Source: DATFJT01 sp965230755 (GTDB taxonomy: Bacteria; Bacteroidota; Bacteroidia; Chitinophagales; Saprospiraceae). From it: 64,000 nt of DNA. Under the pieces are notes generated by a model that worked only from the letters and a program-made list of their open reading frames with translations, did no database searches and was not told where the DNA came from. Position numbers and translations under genes: made by a program. Location: the NCBI GenBank assembly GCA_965230755.1, contig CBDDLT010000015.1:367639-431638 (forward strand), read 5' to 3'. How positions within the stretch are numbered: the stretch's first letter is position 1; each line of letters begins with the position of its first letter. Below are positions 7,191 through 15,140 of the stretch, one piece after another.

Positions 7191-9296
7191 TTATTTGACT
7201 TTAATATCAGTTCCCAATCTCTGTAGATAAGCTATCAGAGCTACAATTTCCTTTTGTGCTAGTTCTTCCTGGTTGATTCCATCCTCCTTCAATTGTTTGG
7301 CTATTTCATCAGCCTGTACTTTCAGGTGATCAACCGCTTCATCTGCAAAACTCACATCATAAGGCGTATTCAATGTTCGAAGCACTTTTATCTTCGCAGC
7401 GGTATATTCCGTATTGATATCCTGCTCAAATAGCCATGGATATGCCGGCATAATAGATCCAGGAGAAATACTTGCCGGATCCAACATGTGATTGTAATGC
7501 CATATGTGAGAATACTTTTCTCCAATTCTATGGAGATCAGGACCGGTTCTTTTACTTCCCCATAAGAATGGGCGGTCATATATGAACTCTCCCGATTTAC
7601 TGAATTCTCCGTATCGTTCAGTTTCAGATCTCATGGGTCGAATCATTTGTGAATGACAACCCACACAACCCTCTCTTATATATATATCGCGTCCTTCAAG
7701 TTCCAGAGGAGTATAAGGCTGAACCGATTCTATTTTCGGAACATTATCGCTGATCAACATCATAGGAAAAATCTCTACAATTCCACCAATCAATATCAAA
7801 ACAGTACTAGCCAAAAGCATTTGAACTGGTCTCCTTTCTATCCACTTATGCCAGTACTCACCTTTATGTCGAATATGTTTAACTCGTTTAGGAGCTTCTA
7901 CCTGTACATCACTCACCTTGCTTCCTAGCTTAGCGGTTTTCCAAAGGTTGTAGACCATAACGAATACACCGATCAGATATACTGTTCCACCTAGAGCTCT
8001 CAAAGTATACATCGGTAGGATCTGAGTAACCGTCTCCAAGAAATTGCCGTATACTAAGAAACCATCATCACTGAATCTCTTCCACATCATACTTTGGGTC
8101 CATCCAGCCCAATAAAGTGGAATGGCATAGAACAAAATACCAAGCGTACCCAGCCAAAAATGGGTATTGGCCAATTTGGTCGAATACAGTTCTCTGGAAT
8201 ACAATCTTGGGAAAATCCAGTATAGAATTCCAAAGGTCAACATCCCGTTCCATCCTAAAGTACCGATATGCACATGGCCAACGGTCCAATCCGTATAGTG
8301 GCTAATAGCATTGATTGACTTTATTGATAGTAGTGGTCCTTCCAAAGTAGACATACCGTATGCGGTCACCGCAACCACCATAAACTTGAGTATGGGATCT
8401 CTTCTCACCTTATCCCAGGCACCTCTCAAAGTCAATAATCCGTTAAGCATACCACCCCAAGACGGAGCGATCAACATAAGACTAAATACAGTACCCAATG
8501 ACTGCGCCCAATCTGGAAGCGAAGTATACAATAAATGGTGTGGTCCGGCCCAGATATAAATAAATATTAAAGCCCAGAAGTGTATGATCGACAGTTTATA
8601 TGAAAACACGGGACGATTTGCCGCTTTAGGCAAGAAATAATACATCAGTCCCAAATAAGGAGTGGTCAGAAAGAAAGCCACTGCATTGTGACCGTACCAC
8701 CACTGTACAAGAGCATCTTGAACTCCCGCAAAAACGGGTATACTCTTCCAAAAATGTACGGGAATCTCCAAGTTGTTGAAGATATGTAATACCGTAACGG
8801 TAACCCAGGTAGCAATGTAAAACCAGATGGCCACGTAAAGGTGATTCTCTCTTCTTCTGAGAATCGTACCAAACATGTTGATTCCAAATACAACCCATAC
8901 CAAGGCGATAGCAATATCAATGGGCCATTCCAATTCGGCATACTCATGCGAACTAGTAATACCTAGGGGCAGCGTCACTGCTGCCGCGATAATAATCGCT
9001 TGCCATCCCCAAAAGTGAATTTTGGAAAGCACATCACTAAACATTCTTGTTTTCAATAGGCGTTGTAGAGAATAATATACTCCCATAAAAATACCATTGC
9101 CCACAAAAGCAAAAATGGCTGCATTGGTATGCAAAGGCCTAATTCTTCCGAAACTCAGATACTGATTAATATTTAACTCAGGCAAAATGAGCTGAAAAGC
9201 AGCTATTAATCCGACGAGCATTCCTACTACTCCCCAGATTACGGTTGCCCAGGCAAAGTTCTTTACAATTCTATTGTCATAACTAAATCGATCCAT
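7191..9296 (-). CDS. ccoN: cbb3-type cytochrome c oxidase, fused CcoN-CcoO
   Basis: One 701-residue protein joins both core subunits. Residues 1 to about 470 are the haem-copper subunit I, with about 12 helices and ligands in RPLHTNAA (His56), WWYGHNAVAFF, GPHHLLYTSLPDW and HYTDWTVGHVHIG. After a linker rich in charged residues, the rest is the CcoO cytochrome c, with a membrane helix near 490-510 and haem site GCVGCHSQMIRPM near 543, followed by RTGPDLHRIG and SIMPAYPWLF. The protein reduces O2 with high affinity and pumps protons. NO fusion is typical of Bacteroidota. It starts one base after ccoS ends. Confidence 0.97.
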   Translation of the reverse strand: MDRFSYDNRIVKNFAWATVIWGVVGMLVGLIAAFQLILPELNINQYLSFGRIRPLHTNAAIFAFVGNGIFMGVYYSLQRLLKTRMFSDVLSKIHFWGWQAIIIAAAVTLPLGITSSHEYAELEWPIDIAIALVWVVFGINMFGTILRRRENHLYVAIWFYIATWVTVTVLHIFNNLEIPVHFWKSIPVFAGVQDALVQWWYGHNAVAFFLTTPYLGLMYYFLPKAANRPVFSYKLSIIHFWALIFIYIWAGPHHLLYTSLPDWAQSLGTVFSLMLIAPSWGGMLNGLLTLRGAWDKVRRDPILKFMVVAVTAYGMSTLEGPLLSIKSINAISHYTDWTVGHVHIGTLGWNGMLTFGILYWIFPRLYSRELYSTKLANTHFWLGTLGILFYAIPLYWAGWTQSMMWKRFSDDGFLVYGNFLETVTQILPMYTLRALGGTVYLIGVFVMVYNLWKTAKLGSKVSDVQVEAPKRVKHIRHKGEYWHKWIERRPVQMLLASTVLILIGGIVEIFPMMLISDNVPKIESVQPYTPLELEGRDIYIREGCVGCHSQMIRPMRSETERYGEFSKSGEFIYDRPFLWGSKRTGPDLHRIGEKYSHIWHYNHMLDPASISPGSIMPAYPWLFEQDINTEYTAAKIKVLRTLNTPYDVSFADEAVDHLKVQADEIAKQLKEDGINQEELAQKEIVALIAYLQRLGTDIKVK

Positions 9297-9297
9297 A

Positions 9298-9522
9298 TTA
9301 TTGCTTTAATTCATGCTGTTTAGAATCACCACACTTCAAAGAATGATTGGTTCCCACTATATCGGGGCCCATATCGCTCATCATATCATCCTCAATCAGA
9401 ATTCTCATTGCCGGAGATACATCATCTGTATACTGGCCACTTTTAACTGCCCATATGAAAGCTGCCAAAAAGCCCAATGCCACAAAAAGTCCTAAAAAAA
9501 TGAGTACTAATATGATTTTCAT
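9298..9522 (-). CDS. ccoS: CcoS, cbb3 oxidase assembly protein
   Basis: I choose ATG 9522 (74 residues), because MKIILVLIFLG begins the membrane helix directly. The more upstream ATG at 9543 adds seven non-family residues. After the helix comes the family signature WAVKSGQYTDDVSPAMRILIEDD. CcoS is needed to insert cofactors (haem b and copper) into CcoN. It is the first gene of ccoS-NO-Q-P-G-H-SafE. An FNR-box-like site lies about 70 b upstream, at the very end of ccoI. Confidence 0.93.
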   Translation of the reverse strand: MKIILVLIFLGLFVALGFLAAFIWAVKSGQYTDDVSPAMRILIEDDMMSDMGPDIVGTNHSLKCGDSKQHELKQ

Positions 9523-9591
9523 CAGTGAAGAATTTGAGTGCAAATTGTCGAGGAATGAGTAAAGAATTTATGACGTCCATCATTACCAATG

Positions 9592-9605
9592 ATGATCTTG
9601 ATCAA
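9592..9605. promoter_or_regulatory. FNR-box-like operator of the ccoS-ccoNO operon
   Basis: ATGAT-CTTG-ATCAA matches nine of ten FNR-box bases. It overlaps the last codon and stop of ccoI and lies 70 b before the ccoS start. A rough -7 candidate (TAAATTCT, from 9570 on the minus strand, six of eight matches) is 28.5 b from the centre, close to the 29.5 b spacing at the other sites. This would give the structural operon its own oxygen-regulated promoter. Confidence 0.5.
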
Positions 9606-12043
9606 TCCAGAATTTTATTCCTCCTCATACCATAAGAAATGGCCAAAATCCATGTTGAAAAAAGTCCAACCATTACGATCGTTATTGAACTCAATGGCAT
9701 AAGAATAGCAGCCACAACAGGAGTGAAAGCTCCTTTCATTGCAAAACTCAACCCAACGAGATTATAGAGAAAAGACAATGCAATTAATCCAAAAACAACA
9801 TATCTAGCCTTAGTGATTAAATTTAAATATCGACCGAACTGATCCAATTTATCTCCCGAGATGATGGCATCACAGGCCGGCACAAAATTGTTTTGATCAT
9901 CTGAAACAATGATACCTACATCACTTTGTTTTAGAGCGCCGGCATCATTTAGTCCATCTCCTATCATCATTACCTTTTCACCTTTCTTCTGAAGCTCTTT
10001 GACATATTCTAGCTTATCCATGGGAGATTGATAGAAGTGCAACTTTGCATTTTGACCCAATAATTCTCGCATCAATGGAAGATCGCGATCATCATCTCCG
10101 GATAACAAAGAAATTTTATGTTTTCGACTTTTATTCAGTCCTCGAATAAATTCGTCGATATTCTCGCGAATAGCCTGAGAAATCGAAAAATGCCCTAAGT
10201 ATTTCCCGTTTAATTCCAGGTATACGCCACCTCTCTTTTTATGGCTTTCTTCTGAGCCGAATACGAAATTTTCGGATCCCAATCGCATAGTATCAGAACC
10301 AAATTTTAATTCAATGCCTTTTGAAGTATGTTCCTTGTAATCGCTAAAAGGAATGACATTGGGTTCATATTTCTCCAAGTATCGGACTATCATTCTACTT
10401 AAAGGGTGACCGGATTGAAGACAAGCGGTATAAACCTTGTTTAGATTTGATTTGCTAAGCTCTTTTCCCTCGAATCGAACGCCCATGTTTTTCACATCAG
10501 TTAATGTCCCTGTCTTATCAAAGACGATATGATTGACCTTCTGCAATTTTTCCAGGGTGCCAGTATTCTTAATATATAATTTTTCCCCGGAAAAAATTCT
10601 TAGTAAATTTCCGTAACTGAAAGGAATAGATAAGGCCAGCGCACATGGACACGCTACGATCAAAACCGTGGTAAAAACCTTAAAAGCTTCTGTTGGAGAA
10701 GTATGCCACCAATAAGCTAGGGTCAATAGAGCAAGAACAATAACAACAATAGAAAAATATTTACTTATTGAAGCCATCAGTTGTTCTGTGTTCGAATCCC
10801 GTGACGAACTAAAGGCTTCATCTTCCCATAATTTTGTCAGGTATGATTGATTTATAGTCTTATCAGTCTTTAAAGTAATTGAGGCTCCAACTTGTCTTCC
10901 ACCGGCGTAAATTCTATCTCCTTCAATAACCGTAACATGTTGAGATTCGCCTGTTACAAAACTGTAATCTATTTCTCCTTTACCAGCTATTAGTATACCA
11001 TCAGCAGGAATAATCTCCCCTGATCTTACTCTAATGGTGTCTCCTTTCTCAAGTTTTTCGATAGACCTTGAAACATATTTCTCGCCGATCTTAACCTGTA
11101 TCGAGATGGGAAAATATGATTTGTAATTGCGATCAAAATCAATGCTTCTATAGGTGATATTCTGATACCACTTTCCAATCAATAAGAAAAAGACAAATCC
11201 ACTTAAACTATCTAAATATCCCTCGCCACTGAGTGAAAGAATCTCATAAATGCTTCTTCCAAATAGTGCAAGAATACCCATGGCTATAGGCAAATCTATA
11301 TTGATATGCCCTCGTTGAAGTCCTGTGCAGGCTGACTTCAAATACTCCACCCCACAATAAAATACGACTGGAATAGCAAGAAAAATATTGATGTATCCAA
11401 TATAGAAATGGTATCCTGCCTGATGAAATCCCAGGTATTCCGGAAAACTCAATAGCATGATATTTCCAAATGAAAATCCGGCAATTCCCAGCTTATAGTA
11501 TAGGCTCTTGCTCGCCTTCGGTTTTTCTTTTTTCACCAGTTCTTCATAACTCAGCTGGGGCGCATACCCAATCTTAGTCAGTAGAATAACCAGTTCCTTT
11601 AAACTCAAACGAGAAGAATCAAATAGAATGGAGGCCTTTCTCTGAAAGAAATTAACTCGACAAGAATGAATGACTGCGTGAAAACGATGCAATTTTTCTA
11701 AAAGGTAAAGACAGGAAGAACAGTGTATTTGTGGTAAGGTCAACTCAACTTTTTGAAGACTTTCACTAGAATAAGTCAAAAGGCTTTTAAGAACGTCCGG
11801 ATCATCCAAATAATCATAACTCTCTCTCTTGAACCCCAGCACCGTTTTACCCGAATCCTTGTTCAGTGAATAAAAATCTAACAGGCCATGTTCCGATAGA
11901 AGATGGTAGGCCATTTTGCATCCTGAACAGCAAAAGGCATGGCCCTTTTCATCAAACAACTCATCCTCACACTGTTCATTACAATGAAGGCATAGTTGCT
12001 TTTCTACCAAGACATTTGTGTTTTCTTTTTTATGCTTAAGCAT
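9602..12043 (-). CDS. ccoI: CcoI/FixI copper-transporting P-type ATPase
   Basis: An 813-residue P1B ATPase. A cysteine-rich N-terminal domain (C18, C21, C25, C38, C39, C42) of the kind found in FixI/CcoI is followed by an HMA-like fold with HCSSC at 108-112. The membrane part has CPCALALSIP near 463, the phosphorylation site DKTGTLT near 510 and GDGLNDAG near 694. CcoI supplies copper to the CuB site of cbb3 oxidase. It lies upstream of ccoS, and its start overlaps a 36-codon membrane ORF. An FNR-like promoter precedes it. Confidence 0.95.
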   Translation of the reverse strand: MLKHKKENTNVLVEKQLCLHCNEQCEDELFDEKGHAFCCSGCKMAYHLLSEHGLLDFYSLNKDSGKTVLGFKRESYDYLDDPDVLKSLLTYSSESLQKVELTLPQIHCSSCLYLLEKLHRFHAVIHSCRVNFFQRKASILFDSSRLSLKELVILLTKIGYAPQLSYEELVKKEKPKASKSLYYKLGIAGFSFGNIMLLSFPEYLGFHQAGYHFYIGYINIFLAIPVVFYCGVEYLKSACTGLQRGHINIDLPIAMGILALFGRSIYEILSLSGEGYLDSLSGFVFFLLIGKWYQNITYRSIDFDRNYKSYFPISIQVKIGEKYVSRSIEKLEKGDTIRVRSGEIIPADGILIAGKGEIDYSFVTGESQHVTVIEGDRIYAGGRQVGASITLKTDKTINQSYLTKLWEDEAFSSSRDSNTEQLMASISKYFSIVVIVLALLTLAYWWHTSPTEAFKVFTTVLIVACPCALALSIPFSYGNLLRIFSGEKLYIKNTGTLEKLQKVNHIVFDKTGTLTDVKNMGVRFEGKELSKSNLNKVYTACLQSGHPLSRMIVRYLEKYEPNVIPFSDYKEHTSKGIELKFGSDTMRLGSENFVFGSEESHKKRGGVYLELNGKYLGHFSISQAIRENIDEFIRGLNKSRKHKISLLSGDDDRDLPLMRELLGQNAKLHFYQSPMDKLEYVKELQKKGEKVMMIGDGLNDAGALKQSDVGIIVSDDQNNFVPACDAIISGDKLDQFGRYLNLITKARYVVFGLIALSFLYNLVGLSFAMKGAFTPVVAAILMPLSSITIVMVGLFSTWILAISYGMRRNKILD

Positions 12044-12146
12044 TTTGGAAAACCCAAATTAGAATCGACGCACCGAGAAGTACCGACAAGAAAATGATCA
12101 AATAGTATATTGTTATTGACTTTCTAGTTAGAGATTTATTGGTCAT
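12036..12146 (-). CDS. Possible 36-residue single-helix membrane protein overlapping ccoI
   Basis: ATG at 12146, stop TAA at 12036-12038. The ORF overlaps the ccoI start by 8 b, so its last codons contain the ccoI ATG. It encodes a basic N-terminus (MTNKSLTRKS), one hydrophobic helix (about 11-33, ITIYYLIIFLSVLLGASILI) and a short end. The overlap suggests translational coupling. The -7 candidate at 12173-12166 lies upstream and would leave a leader of roughly 15 b. It could be a small oxidase/CcoI partner or only a coupled leader peptide. No family is recognised. Confidence 0.45.
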   Translation of the reverse strand: MTNKSLTRKSITIYYLIIFLSVLLGASILIWVFQNA

Positions 12147-12165
12147 TTGAAACAAATTTAGGCTT

Positions 12166-12209
12166 CAAATATCGACCCAAGGAAACTCCCTTGCTATGAT
12201 TTGAATCAT
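12166..12209 (-). promoter_or_regulatory. FNR-box-like operator and promoter of ccoI
   Basis: The palindrome ATGAT-TTGA-ATCAT at 12196-12209 shares the 12-mer TGATTCAAATCA, in opposite orientation, with the site at 14639-14650. On the minus strand GATATTTG (12173-12166) resembles TAnnTTTG (seven of eight) and begins 29.5 b from the operator centre, which puts the operator near -41.5. A second -7 candidate, TAAATTTG (12160-12153), matches perfectly but would start transcription almost at the small ORF's ATG. Confidence 0.5.
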
Positions 12210-12232
12210 TCTATGGCATGAGAAACATCACC

Positions 12233-13288
12233 CTATTGAAGCATATTTCGAAGCTTTTCCGGCTGAAGCACCTCGATCTCATGAAGAAAGATATTAATCA
12301 ATCCTTCCTTTTTAAAATCAGAAAGGGTTCGAATTAAGGTTTCTTTTGCAATAGCAGCAAGGCAAGATAAATCCTCTCTCAGACATGGAAATCTCTCGGA
12401 AGCGAAGGCCTCCTGATAGAGCAAAAGGGCATTCGCAACTTTTTTTCTTACTGTACTGTAAGCTAGGTCAATACTGCGTGAGTTGAGATAGGTGGAATGA
12501 TGCGCTAGAATAAAATTAAGGGCAATTAATAATCCGGGATCTTCTTGAATAAGCTTTTCGCAGTCAGCAACAGGAATGAGCTCTATTTCCGATTCGATCA
12601 GTGCAGTGCAATCCTCATTATAAGGACTGTTCAATAGACAGGGCACTATTCCCATAATATCATTTTCCTTGAATAAACCTGTTACCATTTCCTTGCCCGA
12701 ATCAGTCACAACACTTGATTTTAACACTCCTTTGCGAATGTAAAGCAGATTAGTAACATGTTCCCCCGATTTAAATACACTCTCTTTTGGAGCGAAGATT
12801 TTTGTCGCCTTCCTAGAGGATGCTTCTCTCAACTTCTGTATACCGGAATCGATTTCTGCCTTCTTCATTCCCCTGTGCCAGAATCTCGATACATAGGAGT
12901 GATTTGTCCGTAGTTTCAGCCTTACCTCAATTGATTCGAGTAAATCGACATCGTCAAAGGGTTTCATCAAGAAATCATCAGCCCCAAGGCTCATACCTTT
13001 TCTAAAATCCTGCTTCTCACTTTTAGCCGTGAGGAAAATGAATGGAATTCCACGCAATTTTTCATTTCGCTTAACGATCTTAAGGACACCATAACCGTCC
13101 AATTCGGGCATCATGATGTCACACAGTATCAAGTCCGGGAAGTGCTGCTGAGCCAGTTGGATGCCTTCTTTTCCATCTTGAGCAGTCAGTGTTTTATAAC
13201 CGTCTAGCTCTAAAATTTCTGCAATGTTTTCTCTTACTTCAACATTGTCTTCAATCACTAAAATTTTTGCACTTTTTTCTCCCTCCAT
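12233..13288 (-). CDS. Response regulator fused to a Crp/Fnr-type DNA-binding module
   Basis: A 351-residue protein with two known modules. Residues 1-125 are a REC domain with acidic E13/D14, phospho-acceptor Asp57 (LILCDIMMPELDG), Thr87 and Lys109. Residues about 150-265 are a cyclic-nucleotide-binding-type beta-barrel (KSGEHVTNLLYIRKGVLKS). The C-terminus is a Crp-type winged helix with recognition segment IAKETLIRTLSDFKKEGLI. Its E-T-x-x-R agrees with the Glu and Arg that read TGA in FNR and CRP. There is no FNR-type cysteine cluster, so oxygen input probably comes from the kinase 30 b upstream. I infer that it combines the FixJ and FixK jobs and binds the TGAT-N4-ATCA sites. Confidence 0.92.
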   Translation of the reverse strand: MEGEKSAKILVIEDNVEVRENIAEILELDGYKTLTAQDGKEGIQLAQQHFPDLILCDIMMPELDGYGVLKIVKRNEKLRGIPFIFLTAKSEKQDFRKGMSLGADDFLMKPFDDVDLLESIEVRLKLRTNHSYVSRFWHRGMKKAEIDSGIQKLREASSRKATKIFAPKESVFKSGEHVTNLLYIRKGVLKSSVVTDSGKEMVTGLFKENDIMGIVPCLLNSPYNEDCTALIESEIELIPVADCEKLIQEDPGLLIALNFILAHHSTYLNSRSIDLAYSTVRKKVANALLLYQEAFASERFPCLREDLSCLAAIAKETLIRTLSDFKKEGLINIFLHEIEVLQPEKLRNMLQ

Positions 13289-13318
13289 TTTTATTTAAGC
13301 TATTCTACTGCGTAAAAT

Positions 13319-14590
13319 TTACTTTTCATTACTTGTTGGAATTACAACATAAAAAGTCGAACCCTGTTGCTCTACACTGTGGAAGGATATCTCACCTCCC
13401 AAATAATCCAGATAAGTCTTAACTATATTCAATCCAAGGCCAGTCCCTTTAATATTCATTGCATTAGAGGCTCTGAAAAACCTTGAAAGCAAGTGTTTTT
13501 GATCTTCTAATGGTATTCCTATTCCCTTGTCTTCTACACTAAGTTTAATACACTCTTCTTCAAATTCTAACTGAACTTGAATTTCCTCTTCGGAATACTT
13601 CAATGCATTGGTGAGCAAGTTCATTACGATATTTTTGAATACACTTTTGTCCAGGAAAACCAGTCTCGAATCTCCTATACTCCTTAGATGAATATCCCTA
13701 TTATCTTTAAAACTAGCTTTTAATTCTTCGATCACCTCCCTACACAATCCAAGTAAATCGTGATCTTCAGGTTTCATTACAAGCTTGCCCTCCTCCAAAA
13801 CGGACATGGATAAAAAATCGTTGAGAATAGAATTTAGATGAGTAACCGATTTTCTAATTCGGTCGACGTGCATTTGACGTTTTTCCTGATAGATCTCTTC
13901 GACGTACTTAGAAATTAATGAGGCCGAAGACTTTATAGTGGTCAGAGGTGTTCGGAATTCATGAGAGGCCATGGCTACAAATCTGGACTTTAATGCGCCC
14001 AATTCCTTCTCTCTTTGTAGCAGGTCATTTAACTGTCTTTCCCTCTGTCGTAACTCTTCTTGAATCTTTTCTCGAGTCCGGATTTCACTTTCAAGATCCT
14101 TATTAAGAGACAATAGAGTATTGACTGCTTTTTGCAAATCATTGGTTCTATTCCTCACCTTCTCTTCCAGATTTTTGTTCAATTCTAGAATTTCCTCCTG
14201 AGCCTTTCGAACCTCAGATAGATCATGAATGATACCGACAAATATTCGATCATCATCCATCTTAACTTCACTAACAGCCAAGCGACAAGGGAACAATACT
14301 CCGTCTTTTTTTCGTCCGATGACCTCTCTTCCAATTCCTATGATTTTAGGGATACCATTATTCATATAATTGGCGAGGTACTGATCGTGCTGAGAACGAT
14401 CGGGCTCAGGCATCAATATCCTAATGTTCTCTCCTAATACTTCTTCTCTGGAATATTCGAATAACTCACATGCCGCACTATTCATGCTAAGCACAATACC
14501 TCTTGTATTAATAGTCAATATACCATCTATCGCTGTTTCGATAATGGATTCAAGGGTTTTCCGACCCATATCTATTGGCTTAACGGTCAT
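13319..14590 (-). CDS. FixL-like PAS histidine kinase
   Basis: ATG 14590 gives 423 residues. The in-frame upstream ATG at 14629 lies only 9 b from the FNR-like site and is less likely. A PAS domain (about 15-125) carries ILMPEPDRSQHDQYLANY and IIGIGREVIGRKKDG. This aligns without gaps to the FixL haem PAS, with the proximal haem His at residue 68 and the FixL Arg220 equivalent at 88, exactly 20 residues apart as in Bradyrhizobium. The FixL Arg206 position is Asn. A coiled coil (about 130-200) leads to a HisKA H-box SHEFRTPL (His210) and an HATPase domain with NLLTNALKYS, DKGIGIP and GTGLGLNIVK. No membrane helix is seen, so it is probably a cytosolic oxygen or redox sensor (haem binding inferred). 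Confidence 0.9.
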   Translation of the reverse strand: MTVKPIDMGRKTLESIIETAIDGILTINTRGIVLSMNSAACELFEYSREEVLGENIRILMPEPDRSQHDQYLANYMNNGIPKIIGIGREVIGRKKDGVLFPCRLAVSEVKMDDDRIFVGIIHDLSEVRKAQEEILELNKNLEEKVRNRTNDLQKAVNTLLSLNKDLESEIRTREKIQEELRQRERQLNDLLQREKELGALKSRFVAMASHEFRTPLTTIKSSASLISKYVEEIYQEKRQMHVDRIRKSVTHLNSILNDFLSMSVLEEGKLVMKPEDHDLLGLCREVIEELKASFKDNRDIHLRSIGDSRLVFLDKSVFKNIVMNLLTNALKYSEEEIQVQLEFEEECIKLSVEDKGIGIPLEDQKHLLSRFFRASNAMNIKGTGLGLNIVKTYLDYLGGEISFHSVEQQGSTFYVVIPTSNEK

Positions 14591-14637
14591 GGACTGTTCT
14601 TCAATCTGAGGTTTTATGACACAAATCAACCTGTACG

Positions 14638-14651
14638 TTGATTCAAATCAT
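14638..14651. promoter_or_regulatory. FNR-box-like operator between the kinase and CBS protein D
   Basis: TTGAT-TCAA-ATCAT matches nine of ten FNR-box bases and lies in the divergent region between the kinase and CBS protein D. Toward the CBS gene a weak -7-like CAATTTCG begins at 14674, 29.5 b from the site centre, the same spacing as at 2507 and 12196. The site could autoregulate the kinase-regulator pair as well as drive the CBS gene. Confidence 0.5.
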
Positions 14652-14696
14652 GACTTGTATTCAAATAAATATCCAATTTCGAAAAAAAATTGAATT

Positions 14697-15137
14697 ATGA
14701 ATCTGTTTGGTCCAATAAAAGAAATAATGAGTACCGAAATAATTACGCTGGAACCTGAAGATAGCGTAGCTGATGCGGGCAATATCTTTCACGAATTTAA
14801 AATTCATCATATACCTATTGTTAAAGAGGGTAAACTGGTTGGGATGGTCAGTAAATCCGACTTCCTCTTTTTCAAAAATGGATTCCTCAGTGATAAGATT
14901 GATATTAGAATAGAAGAAGTAAGGTTAAACAATTATGATGTCAAAGATATCATGACCACAGGATTGGCCTGTTTAGAACCTGAGGATAGGATCAATGTGG
15001 CATTAGAACTTTTTAAGGAAAATATTTTTCATGCCATTCCCATTACTAAAGATGACAAGTTGGTAGGGATTATTACGACCTTGGATATAATCAGGAGAAT
15101 TGCGGAGGACCAAGAAGCTCATCAGTCTTATGAATAA
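14697..15137 (+). CDS. Stand-alone CBS-pair protein (D)
   Basis: A 146-residue protein with two CBS motifs: IKEIMSTEIITLEPEDS with HHIPIVKEGKLVGMVSKSD, and VKDIMTTGLACLEPEDR with FHAIPITKDDKLVGIITTLD. It is divergent from the kinase, about 46 b after the FNR-like site, and 3 b upstream of the Usp-like gene, so those two are almost certainly one transcript. Like CBS proteins A-C it carries no effector domain. Its presence here ties the CBS family to the FixL-like regulator at both ends of the cluster. Confidence 0.9.
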   Translation: MNLFGPIKEIMSTEIITLEPEDSVADAGNIFHEFKIHHIPIVKEGKLVGMVSKSDFLFFKNGFLSDKIDIRIEEVRLNNYDVKDIMTTGLACLEPEDRINVALELFKENIFHAIPITKDDKLVGIITTLDIIRRIAEDQEAHQSYE

Positions 15138-15140
15138 ATT

